This document shows positions 17,761-29,168 of a DNA stretch of 64,000 nucleotides, piece by piece. The position numbers and the translations under genes were made by a program. The stretch lies in the NCBI RefSeq assembly GCF_008711175.1, contig NZ_VWNF01000011.1, positions 124,001 through 188,000 on the forward strand, written 5' to 3'. Below the pieces are notes generated by a model. That model made no database searches, had not been told where the DNA came from, and saw nothing but the letters and a program-made list of their open reading frames with translations. The stretch's first letter is position 1, and each line of letters begins with the position of its first letter. Origin of the DNA: Nesterenkonia ebinurensis (lineage in GTDB: Bacteria; Actinomycetota; Actinomycetes; Actinomycetales; Micrococcaceae).

Positions 17761-18369
17761 ATGCCCACCACCGCCCCGGCAGAGCCAGTTGCCGCATCCC
17801 AGCATCTCAACCCGACGGGCCCTCCGCTGCGCGTTGAGCAGCAGTGGCTGACCCAGGACGGGTGGCAGCAGTTCAAGCACCGCTGCTCCCAGCGACCCAG
17901 ATTCCGGCTGCAGCGGGAGTCTGAAGTGCCTAAGCTGCTGGCTGCTATGGGCGCAGAAGACGCACTCTCTGCGGAGTCAGCTGCCGAGGGTGACGGGCAG
18001 CGCCCCGATGCTCTGGTCGGTCAGCGCCAAGAGCGCAGGCAGATCCTGGCTATCGCGCGGGTAGTATGCCAAGCCACTGCCGAGGTGCTGGTCGGGCTGC
18101 GCCCTGCAGCTCAGTTAGACCGGTGGCTGGAGGCTGAGGTGCACCACAAGGTGCGTCAGCGGGCTGCGATCACCGCAAGGCAGGCCGCCGATAGCACCCT
18201 AGTGCGGCCTCAGGCCCTACGATTCCGTGCCGGGCGGGCAGTGCATCTTCGCCCCGGAGTCTGGGAGGTGACAGTGGTGTTCAGCGACGAGAGGCGTACG
18301 CGTGCCTGTGCTCTGCGCCTGCAGGCTCACCGTAGACGCTGGCGGGTCACTGCGATGGAACTGGGGTGA
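17761..18369 (+). CDS. Rv3235-family protein
   Basis: A 202-residue protein. The C-terminal ~110 residues (from about 98: LAIARVVCQATAEVLVGLRP, AQLDRWLEAEVHHKVRQRA, then WEVTVVFSDERRTRACALRL) match the actinobacterial Rv3235 family, which in many genomes lies beside secA. The function of the family is not established. The N-terminal ~95 residues are Pro/Ala/Gln-rich and poorly ordered. ATG 17761 is preceded by AAAGGAG at 17749-17755. It converges with secA across a 120-bp spacer containing hairpins. Confidence 0.75.
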   Translation: MPTTAPAEPVAASQHLNPTGPPLRVEQQWLTQDGWQQFKHRCSQRPRFRLQRESEVPKLLAAMGAEDALSAESAAEGDGQRPDALVGQRQERRQILAIARVVCQATAEVLVGLRPAAQLDRWLEAEVHHKVRQRAAITARQAADSTLVRPQALRFRAGRAVHLRPGVWEVTVVFSDERRTRACALRLQAHRRRWRVTAMELG

Positions 18370-18396
18370 GGCACAAGCGTAGCGAGTGCCCGGTGA

Positions 18397-18475
18397 GCGG
18401 AGTGCTCGCGCTCCGCGACTTCAGGTGCGACGGCCGCGGCAACGCGGCCGAGAGGCAAGCGGGGCGTGTACCCGC
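18397..18475. terminator. Hairpin cluster between convergent Rv3235-type gene and secA
   Basis: Three stem-loops lie in tandem: GCGGAG/CTCCGC (18397-18416), CGGCCGCG/CGCGGCCG closed by a GCAA tetraloop (18431-18450, perfect 8-bp stem) and GCGGG/CCCGC around 18459-18475. They sit between converging genes, so a bidirectional terminator is likely. No U-tract follows, as is common in GC-rich actinomycetes. Confidence 0.55.
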
Positions 18476-18486
18476 CGCCGGGACTA
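18451..18486. repeat. 36-bp gene-end repeat, copy B
   Basis: This copy matches 924-959 at 28 of 36 positions, ending CGCCGCCGGGACTA just downstream of the secA stop. The position relative to a minus-strand gene end is the same in both copies. A shorter related piece lies past lpqB at 23059-23072, and the inverse orientation appears just past the gene ending at 60668. Confidence 0.45.
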
Positions 18487-18489
18487 ACG

Positions 18490-21096
<2,607 letters not shown>

Positions 21097-21278
21097 AGGG
21101 GCGTATGTCTCCGTCAGAGGTTAATCAGCGTCAACATGTCAGTGTATGCCCGACGACGCCGCACGGCTAACCTGCCCTGCCACAAGCACGATACTGCGTC
21201 GGGTGACCGCGGTGGGTCGCAGGCGGCGGGTGCCCCTCCGGGTCCGCGCCTACGACCCGTCCCTGAGATGCGCGAAAA

Positions 21279-22007
21279 TTATGCAGCCTTGACGTGGGAG
21301 AGGGTGGTGCCGTTAGCGGGGCGGTAGGCCCGCTCCTCCGTGTCAGGCTCCTGCACCTGTTTGTTCTGGTCCAAGGAAATGACTCCGTAGGTCCAACCTC
21401 GGCGACGGTAGACCGCCGAGGGTTGACCGGTCTCGGAATCCAGGTAGAGATAGAAGTCGTGGCCCAGCAGCTCCATGGCATCCACTGCGGCGTCCACGCT
21501 CATCGGCTCAGCCGGGAAGACTTTGCGCCGAATGCGAATGGGCTCGTCCCAGTCGTCCTCCTCCGGGGGCACATCGTCGGCGGCCTCGGCGTCGAGCACC
21601 TGCTCGTAGAGGGGACGGTCCGGATCCACCGGGGTCAGGCCGGCCAGCGCCTCACCCACCGACTGGGCGGGGTGGCCCAGTGTGCCGTTGCTGCGCGCTT
21701 TGGCCTTCTTCTTATCCCGTACCCTGCGCAGCCGCTCGCAGAGCTTATCCCAGGCCATCTCGAATGCGGCGAACTTCTCCTCGGATTGGGCTTCGGAGCG
21801 GATGACCTTGCCGCGTCCGACCACAGTGAGCTCCACGGTGATGGTGGTCTCGGCACGCCGGTGTGAGTTCTCCGAGGAGACTTTGACCTCGAGCCGCTGG
21901 CCTTTGTCGGCGAGCTGGTCAACCTTGTCGAGTTTGGATTCGACGTGTTCTTTGAACGCTGAAGGGATCGTGATGTTGCGGCCGGTGTAGGTGGTCTGCA
22001 GAGCCAT
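21279..22007 (-). CDS. hpf: Long-form ribosome hibernation promoting factor
   Basis: From ATG 22007 the protein has 242 residues, the long-HPF architecture. The N-terminal S30AE/RaiA-like domain starts TYTGRNITIPSAFKEHVESK and includes KVSSENSHRRAETTITVELT. A variable linker follows, then the C-terminal dimerisation domain (RKVFPAEPMSVDAAVDAMEL, then GHDFYLYLDSETGQPSAVYR and RRRGWTYGVISLD). Long HPF dimerises 70S ribosomes to 100S particles in stationary phase. An open frame runs on to 22082, but ATG 22007 has AAGGAGG at a normal distance (about 22017-22023) and begins with the family's first strand. It is a single gene with a spacer of about 180 bp before secA. Confidence 0.93.
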   Translation of the reverse strand: MALQTTYTGRNITIPSAFKEHVESKLDKVDQLADKGQRLEVKVSSENSHRRAETTITVELTVVGRGKVIRSEAQSEEKFAAFEMAWDKLCERLRRVRDKKKAKARSNGTLGHPAQSVGEALAGLTPVDPDRPLYEQVLDAEAADDVPPEEDDWDEPIRIRRKVFPAEPMSVDAAVDAMELLGHDFYLYLDSETGQPSAVYRRRGWTYGVISLDQNKQVQEPDTEERAYRPANGTTLSHVKAA

Positions 22008-22150
22008 TGTGATGGTCCTCCTTGGCGCTCGTACTGCGTGGGCGCAGCGGCTGCGAGGACTCTGCATCGAGCCCACCGCCACTGCGATGGGTCTCTTCTG
22101 TTAATCACCCATACTTCACCGTATGCGCTGGCAGTCCATTTGAGAAGTGC

Positions 22151-22987
22151 TCACTTAAAATTCACTGCTGAGCTGGAGTGATGTCTGGCCGCAGAGGCTC
22201 GCGGGGTGGCCATCAGCACTGCTGCACCGTGCACTTCTGCGCCTGCACTGCTCAGCAGGGCGTAGAGCTCCTGAAGAGTGGCGCCTGTGGTGAGCACATC
22301 ATCGACCAACAGCACGGATACACCACGTAGTCTCTGAGCGGCCGCGGGGCGGCACCGGAATCGTTCCCCGGCCTGTCGGCGAGCCTTTCCGGACCGACTT
22401 TTCTGACCTTTTTCGCCCATCGGGCCCAGTCTCTGACCGGTGTGCTGCACCAGTCGGTCGGCCCGGCGCAGGCTGCGGGGCAGCCGTGCTTCCTCAATCA
22501 GCTCAGCCAGGGGCGTACGCCCCCGCTTCAGCTGGGCGCGCGGGGAAGTCGGGGGCCAGACCAGGAGGGCATCCTGGCCCTCCAGCAGCTGCTGAGCCGC
22601 AAGGTGCAGTGCTCGGCTCAGCGCCGGAGCCAGCACTTGGGCAAGACCCGTCCGCTCATGGTCCTTGAAGGCCACCAAGGTCTCGGCAGCCAGCCCCTGG
22701 TAGTGTCCAGCGCTGACCACCGGCAGCACCTGCACCCCGGTGTCTGAGACTCCCACCACCGGCAGCGCCTCAGCCGCGGCCTCTGCACGGAAGGGCCTGC
22801 TGGTGTGCAGCCGCAGATCCCGGGCGCATTCTGCACACAGATCAGCACCCGCTGCCCGGCAGCCCACACACCAGGTGGGGGCCAGCAGATCCGTGGTCTC
22901 CTTGGCTAGCCTGCGCACAGCCTGGCCGGAGGGAGAGAACCACAACCGGTCCAGTCCGCTGAGCAGCCGCTCCCTGTACTGAGTCAC
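22151..22987 (-). CDS. ComF-family phosphoribosyltransferase-like protein
   Basis: A 278-residue protein. An N-terminal zinc-finger-like CVGCRAAGADLCAECARDL (about 38-56) precedes a type I phosphoribosyltransferase fold ending in the PRPP motif VLLVDDVLTTGATLQEL (about 225-241). ComF proteins are linked to DNA uptake in naturally competent bacteria, but in actinomycetes the role is unproven. GTG 22987 is used. It sits between lpqB and hpf as in related genomes. No other competence gene is in the window. Confidence 0.88.
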   Translation of the reverse strand: MTQYRERLLSGLDRLWFSPSGQAVRRLAKETTDLLAPTWCVGCRAAGADLCAECARDLRLHTSRPFRAEAAAEALPVVGVSDTGVQVLPVVSAGHYQGLAAETLVAFKDHERTGLAQVLAPALSRALHLAAQQLLEGQDALLVWPPTSPRAQLKRGRTPLAELIEEARLPRSLRRADRLVQHTGQRLGPMGEKGQKSRSGKARRQAGERFRCRPAAAQRLRGVSVLLVDDVLTTGATLQELYALLSSAGAEVHGAAVLMATPRASAARHHSSSAVNFK

Positions 22988-23079
22988 CCCACCAGAATCG
23001 CCGGAAACTCATTCCGGCGCCACCGGCTTCAGCTCAGCCTGTGGAAAACCTAAGATACGCCGGCGGGACTAACACCGTC

Positions 23080-24867
23080 CTATCCGCTGAAGCTCAGGTC
23101 CGTGACATCCTCGTCGATCTCATCCTGCCGGTAGATCTCACTGCCGACAATCTGGAAAACTCCCTCACCCTGCTGCTCGAACAGAATGGTGCCGCGCCCC
23201 GGCCCCGTGCCACGGCCTTCCCCCACAGAGACGTTGAGCACGGCTGCCAGGGCCGGGGAGGGCTGCTCAGTATCCCCGGAGATTCCGATCCGCTGGATAT
23301 AGGTCTGGTCTGAAAGCTCCGCCTCCGGGTCCTGGGGATCATAGGGCTGCCAGACCACCACTTCGTCGTTCTGTGCCCACCGGACCTCACCGATCTCCAC
23401 CTGGTCATCGGGGTGAAGGCGGTTGGACTGGCCCAGGTTCCACGGAGCTCCGCTGCCGGCTTCGCGCACCACACCAGCGATGTAGAGGCTGCGCACCCCG
23501 GCGTCGTCGACTACCAGTGCTGCCCGGGTGCCGTCCTGGGAGATGCGCAGGGAGGTGACCTCGCGCCCCTCGATGAAGTCAGCGGCAACAGCTACTGGAG
23601 ATGCCTCGGGGTCCTGGTAGTTGAAGGCCCGGATAGTGGACTCGCCGTCCTCGTAGGTGGCCGTCCAGGTCCAGCCGAAGTTGTCCATGGAGGGTCTGGT
23701 CATCGATTCCGCCTCCACCAGCAGCTCCGGCTCATCCGCGTCAGCTCGGGCATGGTAGAGCGCGTTGAGCTCACCGTTCATCACCGCCACCACCTCGCCT
23801 TCGGCGACGGTGGAGACTGCCGGGAAGCGGGGTTCAATCTCGCTGAGATCGGGCATGCTCGCCACAGTGGAGGTCTCCGAACCCAGCTGCCAGATGAGGT
23901 CATCTCCTTGGACGCCGATCTGACGCTCCAGTGCCGAAGGAGAAGACTCGATCTGGGCGATCTGCTCCATCTCCGAGGATTCAGGGCCGGGCAGCTCCAC
24001 CGGGGAGCCGCCGACGGTCAGCTCCACCTGGCTCACGAGGCTGATCTGATGCAGCGTCATATTCAGCTGGTAGTGCATCAGCGCCAGATCATAGTCGCTG
24101 GCCCCAGCCACCACAGAAGGATCCAGGTCCACGGTAGCCACTCCATCGCTCACCGGTACCGTGGGAGTTCCCAGGGAGTCTCCCTCCTCGAAGGCGGAGA
24201 CCACTCCCGGAGCCAGCCAAGGGACCGGGCCGTTCAGGAGCCGGTTGGCCAGTTCGGTGGACTGCCCGGGCTGGCGGATCAACCACCGGACGTCAGGCAC
24301 GGTGTAGCGCTGCTGGACGTCGTAGAAGTAGAGAGTGTAGTCGTCGTAGGAGATGTTGAAATCCCCATCCTCCAGGATCTTCCCATCGGGTGCGTTGCTG
24401 ATCCTCCACTCCCCATCCACCTGTTCAACCTCGAAGGTCTCCTGATTCGGGTCCCCGGGGTAGGTGCGGGCACCGGTGCTGTCCACCCGGGAGTCTGCGG
24501 TCAGCTGCACACTGTAGACGTCCTCACCGGCCACATCGATGCTGAAGTTGTCCTCCTGGTACACCAGTGTGTGGGTCCACGGGTTCCACTGCTCAGCCAT
24601 CTCTGGAGTCAGGTACTCACGAGCGATCTCGTGGTCGTTCTCCGCATTGGCCCCAGCATCCAGGAACCCCTCGATGATCTCTTCCGGCTCTGCACCGGGC
24701 TGGGGGGACTGCGGCACACCGCCGTAGTCGTAGCCGCCGTCCATCTGGATCTGCTCAGAACTCACCTCACCGTCGGTCGGCAGGGTCGGGGCGCAGCCGG
24801 CGAGCAGCAGAGCCACCGCACCCAGCACTGCTGCCAGAGGTATGCCCAGACGGGAAGAGCTGCGCAT
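23080..24867 (-). CDS. lpqB: LpqB lipoprotein, MtrAB accessory
   Basis: A 595-residue lipoprotein with lipobox LLLAGC and Cys25. An N-terminal domain is followed by a GerMN domain (about 190-310, for example NRLLNGPVPWLAPGV and VATVDLDPSVV) and a C-terminal beta-propeller-like LpqB region (about 340-590). In mycobacteria LpqB binds the extracellular part of MtrB and modulates signalling. Its ATG overlaps the mtrB stop by 1 bp (TGATG), so mtrA-mtrB-lpqB is one operon read leftward. A short GC-rich repeat piece lies just past the stop. Confidence 0.92.
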   Translation of the reverse strand: MRSSSRLGIPLAAVLGAVALLLAGCAPTLPTDGEVSSEQIQMDGGYDYGGVPQSPQPGAEPEEIIEGFLDAGANAENDHEIAREYLTPEMAEQWNPWTHTLVYQEDNFSIDVAGEDVYSVQLTADSRVDSTGARTYPGDPNQETFEVEQVDGEWRISNAPDGKILEDGDFNISYDDYTLYFYDVQQRYTVPDVRWLIRQPGQSTELANRLLNGPVPWLAPGVVSAFEEGDSLGTPTVPVSDGVATVDLDPSVVAGASDYDLALMHYQLNMTLHQISLVSQVELTVGGSPVELPGPESSEMEQIAQIESSPSALERQIGVQGDDLIWQLGSETSTVASMPDLSEIEPRFPAVSTVAEGEVVAVMNGELNALYHARADADEPELLVEAESMTRPSMDNFGWTWTATYEDGESTIRAFNYQDPEASPVAVAADFIEGREVTSLRISQDGTRAALVVDDAGVRSLYIAGVVREAGSGAPWNLGQSNRLHPDDQVEIGEVRWAQNDEVVVWQPYDPQDPEAELSDQTYIQRIGISGDTEQPSPALAAVLNVSVGEGRGTGPGRGTILFEQQGEGVFQIVGSEIYRQDEIDEDVTDLSFSG

Positions 24868-26561
24868 CAGGCACCCCCGTCCTTCTTGTACAGAGCCTGT
24901 TCGCTGACCCGGTCATAGGTCACCTCACCGGTGGTCAGCTCGGCCTCAGCACTGATCTTATTGCGCTGATGGACCCCATAGCTCGGCGGCAGCGGCATCG
25001 GGGAGGCCCCATAAGCCGTGTCCTGCCGACGGGGCAGCACCAGCCGGAAGCAGGAGCCCTGCCCAGCCTGGCCCCAGGCGTCCAGACTCCCCTGGTGCAG
25101 CCGGGTGTCCTCGGTAGCGATGGAGAGCCCCAGCCCGGAGCCGCCTGTGGTGCGCGCCCGGGCCGGATCAGCCCGCCAGAACCGGTCAAAGACGTGGGAG
25201 ACCTGCTCAGGGGTCATGCCCACGCCGTAATCGCGGACGGCCAGGGCCACTGCAGCGTCGCTGGATTTCAGCACCAGGTCCACCGGCTGGCCCTCGGCAT
25301 GTTCGATGGCGTTGTTGACCAGGTTGCGCAGGATCCGGTCAATACGGCGCCGGTCCACTTCAGCGATGAAGTCGCTGCTGCCCTCCAGCACCACCATGTG
25401 CAGGTCTGTGCCAGCCCGTTCAGCCAATGGGGCGGCGGCGGTGAGCACATCCTCGGACAGCGCCCACAGGTCCACCTCTGAGAGGGCCAGCTCGGCAGCT
25501 CCGGCGTCGAACCGGCTCATCTCCAGCAGGTCGGCCAGCAGAGCCTGGAATCTCTCCACCTGATGGTGGAGCAGCTCAGTGGAGCGTTGGCTGACCGGGT
25601 CGAACTCGTCACGGGACTCATAGAGCATGCTGGCTGCCATACTGACCGTGGTCAGCGGGGTGCGCAACTCATGGGAGACATCGGAGACGAACCGCTGCTG
25701 CATCTGGGAGAGATTGGCCAGCTGGGTGATCTGTTCCTGAAGGGTGGATGCCATGCGGTTGAAGGAGACTCCCAGCCGGGCAATCTCGTCCTCACCGACC
25801 ACGGCCAGCCGCTGGTCCAGCATGCCTTCGGCGATCCGCTCCGAGACCTCGGCGGCCTGAGAGACAGGTTTGACCACCGAGCGGGAGACCCAGGCAGCGA
25901 TCAGCACATTCATCACCAGGATCACTGCCACGGCAATCAGGAAGACCTGGAAGACAAAGTTCACGTTCTCCTGCACCGAGGAGAAGTCATAGATGAAGAA
26001 CAGCCCATAGGGCGGCCCGGTGGGGAACTGAATGTTGATGCCGAAGGCTACTGCGGGAACGCTCTGCCCGTCCTCGTTCGGAAGCGCCAGCGCCTGCCAG
26101 TGCACCTGGTCCCCCTGACTGACCTGGATCGCCTCATTGAGCTCATCACTGGTGAGGCCGGGTTCGATGTCAGGGGAAGTTCGCAGCACCGGGACCGGCA
26201 GCACGTCTGCGTCCTCCAGAGGCATCAGCAGCGCATGGCGGTACAGTGCGGAGGAGCCGCCCTGGGCTTCAAAGATGTCATTGGCCTGCACCTGCACACT
26301 CTCATCCCCGGAGAGCTGGATCGCATCATAGGAGCTGCGCTCACCGGCCAGCCCGGCCATCGCCTCGCTACGCACCTGCTCCATGCGCTCCTGGTAGAGA
26401 CCGCTGGTGACCTGCTCCACCAGAAAGTAGGCGATCAGCCCGGAACCCACCAGGGTGAGCACACCGGTGAAGAAGACCGCTCGCACCATGAGTGAGCGGG
26501 CCCAGAACTTGGAGAGCCTGCCCACCCTGCGGCCGAGGGGAACCTTAGGAGTCTCAGCCAC
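24867..26561 (-). CDS. mtrB: Sensor histidine kinase MtrB
   Basis: From GTG 26561 the protein is 564 residues. It has two membrane segments (FFTGVLTLVGSGLIAYFLV near 30 and VFQVFLIAVAVILVMNVLIA near 200), an extracellular sensor between them, a HAMP domain, the H-box FVSDVSHELRTPLTTVSM (His near 295) and a HATPase domain (RNLVNNAIEHAEGQ, GSGLGLSIA). It phosphorylates MtrA and controls cell-wall and division genes in actinobacteria. The open frame extends to 26651, but GTG 26561 overlaps the mtrA stop by 8 bp, and the residues before it look like out-of-frame coding from mtrA. lpqB follows with a 1-bp overlap. Confidence 0.94.
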   Translation of the reverse strand: MAETPKVPLGRRVGRLSKFWARSLMVRAVFFTGVLTLVGSGLIAYFLVEQVTSGLYQERMEQVRSEAMAGLAGERSSYDAIQLSGDESVQVQANDIFEAQGGSSALYRHALLMPLEDADVLPVPVLRTSPDIEPGLTSDELNEAIQVSQGDQVHWQALALPNEDGQSVPAVAFGINIQFPTGPPYGLFFIYDFSSVQENVNFVFQVFLIAVAVILVMNVLIAAWVSRSVVKPVSQAAEVSERIAEGMLDQRLAVVGEDEIARLGVSFNRMASTLQEQITQLANLSQMQQRFVSDVSHELRTPLTTVSMAASMLYESRDEFDPVSQRSTELLHHQVERFQALLADLLEMSRFDAGAAELALSEVDLWALSEDVLTAAAPLAERAGTDLHMVVLEGSSDFIAEVDRRRIDRILRNLVNNAIEHAEGQPVDLVLKSSDAAVALAVRDYGVGMTPEQVSHVFDRFWRADPARARTTGGSGLGLSIATEDTRLHQGSLDAWGQAGQGSCFRLVLPRRQDTAYGASPMPLPPSYGVHQRNKISAEAELTTGEVTYDRVSEQALYKKDGGA

Positions 26562-27240
26562 CGCCGGCCTTGTACCCGATGCCGCGCACCGTCTGGACGA
26601 TCTCCGGGTTCTCCGGGTCCCTCTCCACCTTGGAGCGCAGCCGCTGCACATGCACGTTCACCAGGCGGGTATCAGCCTGGTGCCGGTAGCCCCAGACCTC
26701 CTCCAGCAGCATCTCCCGGTTCCACACCTGCCAGGGCTTCTTGGCCAGGGTGGTCAGCAGGTCGAACTCCAGAGGGGTCAGCGAAATCTTGGTGTCCCCG
26801 CGGCGCACTTCGTGGCCGGCCACATCAATGGTCAGGTCCCCGATGGTCAGAGTCTCGCCGTCGGGCCTTCCGGCCGGCTCCGGGGAACGCAGCCGAGCCC
26901 GCACCCGGGCCACCAGCTCCGCGGGCTTGAACGGCTTGGGCACATAGTCATCAGCCCCGGCTTCCAGACCGCGCACCACATCAGCGGTGTCAGATTTTGC
27001 GGTGAGCATCACCACCGGGGTGTCAGCCTCCTCACGGATCTCCCGGCAGACCTCAATCCCGTCCTTGCCCGGCAGCATCAGGTCCAGCAGCACCAGATCA
27101 GGGTCTGCGGCACGGAAGGCCTCCAGCGCCCCGTCACCGGTGGGGCAGAAGGTGGGCTCGAATCCGTCGTTGCGCAGCACGATCCCGATCATCTCGGAGA
27201 GCGCCTCGTCATCATCGACCACCAGAATCTTGGCCTTCAT
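26554..27240 (-). CDS. mtrA: Response regulator MtrA
   Basis: A 228-residue OmpR-type regulator. The receiver has acidic residues in VVDDDEAL, the phospho-acceptor Asp53 in LLDLMLPGKDG, MLTAKSD and KPFKPAEL. The winged helix (about 130-228) contains LTPLEFDLLTTLAKKP and the DNA-contact helix DTRLVNVHVQRLRSKVE. MtrA is an essential or near-essential regulator of cell-wall hydrolases and division in many actinobacteria. ATG 27240 has a GAGGAAGGAC ribosome site, and TAATGT near 27263-27258 could be its -10. The mtrA-mtrB-lpqB order is the conserved one. Confidence 0.96.
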   Translation of the reverse strand: MKAKILVVDDDEALSEMIGIVLRNDGFEPTFCPTGDGALEAFRAADPDLVLLDLMLPGKDGIEVCREIREEADTPVVMLTAKSDTADVVRGLEAGADDYVPKPFKPAELVARVRARLRSPEPAGRPDGETLTIGDLTIDVAGHEVRRGDTKISLTPLEFDLLTTLAKKPWQVWNREMLLEEVWGYRHQADTRLVNVHVQRLRSKVERDPENPEIVQTVRGIGYKAGGG

Positions 27241-27379
27241 GGCTGCCGTCCTTCCTCACATTAGTGCCCGTTACGGTGCGCCGGCCCAGCATGCGCACCC
27301 GCTGACTCCCCAGGATATATGAGGGGATAGAGTTGGACCCGGAACTTCAAGGAGACTGCTTCAGCTTGAGCGGGGTGGA

Positions 27380-28534
27380 ATGGTCAGTACGACGACGCCG
27401 TCACCGGCAAGTGCCGCAGCACCGTCTGCTGCAGTGCATCCGGGAGCGCTGTATCCGCTGCGCCCGCTGGCCCAGGACGAGGTCTTCCTAGGTGCGTTCC
27501 AGGTGATCCGCCGCAACCCCCGGGCCGCCCTGGGACTGCCGCTGCTGGCGGCTCTGCTGAACTTTGCGGCCTCGATGCTGCTGATGGCTCTGATGCCCTC
27601 CGAGGCCTATATCCGGATGCTCACCGATCCAGTGGCCTTCGAGAACCAGGAACTGGCGCTGGCCGCCTTGAGTGAGGGCTGGATGGTGCTGCTGCTGACT
27701 CTCACCAGCTTTGTGGGGTACCTGATCATGGCAATGTCTGTGGGACTGCTGGCCATTCCGGCGCTGCGGGCAGCCTATGGCCTGCCCACCACCTTGGGGC
27801 AGACCATCAGGCTGCGAGCCGGGCGACTGGGCTGGCTGCTGCTGCATATCGTGGTGCTGATGATCATGCTCAGCGTGGCAGGTGCGGTAGCAGTGGTCCT
27901 CGGATTCCTGCTGATCCTGGTCACGTTCGGCCTAGGGCTGATCCTGGTGCTGCCGGCTCTTTTTCTGCTGCTGTGCTGGGTGAGTGCAGCGTTCATGTTC
28001 GGACCGGCTGCCATTGTGGTGGAACGGCGCAATGCCTTCAGTGCGATCGCCCGTTCCTTCCAGCTCAACCGAGGAGGGTGGTGGCGGCATATCGGAGCGG
28101 TGGCCCTGCTCTACCTCATGCTCGGCGTCGTGCTGGTCATCACCTCCCTGCCGGCCGGTCTTGCCGCGGGGGTCGGCGCCGAACTGGCCTGGCAGTCCGC
28201 GCAGGGGCAGGATGATCTGCTGGTGCTTGTCATCCTGGGCATCGGACAGGCCTATGACGTGGTGCTGAGCACCCTCCTGGTGGGGTTGATCGGCACCGTG
28301 CTGGGCCTGATGTACCTTAACGCCCGGTTCCGCCGGGAGGCTCTCGATGTTCTTCTGCTGCAGGCTGCTCCTGCGCCCTGGCTCAATCGCCTCGGGAAAT
28401 CCAGAGCCGGCTCTGGTTTCCGCTCAGCTCAATCGGTCGCCATGACGCCGCCGGAGACCGACCGGCTGGTGCCCGGCTCCCCGGAGCATGTGGCTGCCTC
28501 CACCCAGGTTCAGGGTGGTGGTGATGAGCACTGA
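27380..28534 (+). CDS. Polytopic membrane protein, GPDPase-membrane-domain-like
   Basis: A 384-residue integral membrane protein. A Ser/Ala/Pro-rich N-terminus precedes LRPLAQDEVFLGAFQVIRRN, the typical entry of actinobacterial proteins annotated with the glycerophosphodiesterase membrane domain. About six hydrophobic segments follow (for example LGLPLLAALLNFAASMLLMA, GWLLLHIVVLMIMLSVAGAV and VLGFLLILVTFGLGLILVLP) and a conserved AFSAIARSFQLNRGGWWRH loop. No catalytic phosphodiesterase residues are present. It ends in a cytoplasmic tail and overlaps the DUF4129 gene by 11 bp. A -10 element TAGAGT lies at 27327-27332 with an AAGGAGA sequence at about 27349-27355. It is probably first in the operon through DUF58. 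Confidence 0.75.
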   Translation: MVSTTTPSPASAAAPSAAVHPGALYPLRPLAQDEVFLGAFQVIRRNPRAALGLPLLAALLNFAASMLLMALMPSEAYIRMLTDPVAFENQELALAALSEGWMVLLLTLTSFVGYLIMAMSVGLLAIPALRAAYGLPTTLGQTIRLRAGRLGWLLLHIVVLMIMLSVAGAVAVVLGFLLILVTFGLGLILVLPALFLLLCWVSAAFMFGPAAIVVERRNAFSAIARSFQLNRGGWWRHIGAVALLYLMLGVVLVITSLPAGLAAGVGAELAWQSAQGQDDLLVLVILGIGQAYDVVLSTLLVGLIGTVLGLMYLNARFRREALDVLLLQAAPAPWLNRLGKSRAGSGFRSAQSVAMTPPETDRLVPGSPEHVAASTQVQGGGDEH

Positions 28535-29168
28535 GCTCTACGACCAGGATGAGGCCCGTCGGCTGTTGGAGGATGAGCTTTCCGGGGGTGACTACCAGCG
28601 TGAGTTCAGCGGCCCGCTGCGCCAGGCGGTGGATGATTTCCTCAGCTTGCTCAGTGAGAGCACGGTCAGCTTCGGCGGTTTCAGCATCCCCTACGGCCCG
28701 CTGCTGGTACTGGCGGTGGTGATCGCGGCGGTGGTGCTGATCATTGTGCTGGTCCGGCCCCGGCTGCAGCGTTCGGGAGCAGCTGAGGATGTGGTGCAGA
28801 TCGACCCGGCCGTGCCGGCCCAGGAATTCCGTGCCCGCGCTGAGGCACATGCCCGCAGCGGGAACTACAGTGCAGCTACCCAGGACCTCTTCCGTGCCCT
28901 GGTCCGCGCTGCTGAAGAGCGTGGAGCGGTTCCGGAGCAGAAGGGCGTCACGGCCACTGAGCTCACCCAGCGGTTGGCCGGCTCCTACGCCACTCATACC
29001 GCAGGGCTGCACCGTGCCGCGGAGCTGTTCAACCGTTCGGCCTATGGCTCGGCTCAGCTGGGTCAACAGGACTATGCCTTCCTGTACGACCTGGAGTCCC
29101 AGCTGCAGACTGCACAGCCCCAGTCCGGGGCCCACACCCCCGAATCCAGGCTGGTGGTGCCGCGATGA
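28524..29168 (+). CDS. DUF4129 membrane protein
   Basis: From ATG 28524 the protein is 214 residues. A single membrane segment (YGPLLVLAVVIAAVVLIIVL, about 52-71) divides a short N-terminal part from a C-terminal DUF4129 domain (FRARAEAHARSGNYSAATQD, TATELTQRLAGSYATHTAG, then the closing FNRSAYGSAQLGQQDY). In other bacteria DUF4129 proteins lie with MoxR and transglutaminase-like genes and are thought to act in the envelope. It overlaps the upstream gene by 11 bp and the next gene by 4 bp (29165-29168), so translational coupling is strong. Confidence 0.8.
   Translation: MSTELYDQDEARRLLEDELSGGDYQREFSGPLRQAVDDFLSLLSESTVSFGGFSIPYGPLLVLAVVIAAVVLIIVLVRPRLQRSGAAEDVVQIDPAVPAQEFRARAEAHARSGNYSAATQDLFRALVRAAEERGAVPEQKGVTATELTQRLAGSYATHTAGLHRAAELFNRSAYGSAQLGQQDYAFLYDLESQLQTAQPQSGAHTPESRLVVPR

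Noticed and set aside
23413-24918. 501-codon plus-strand open frame opposite lpqB
   Set aside because: Antisense to a lipoprotein with clear lipobox and GerMN domain; no own evidence.
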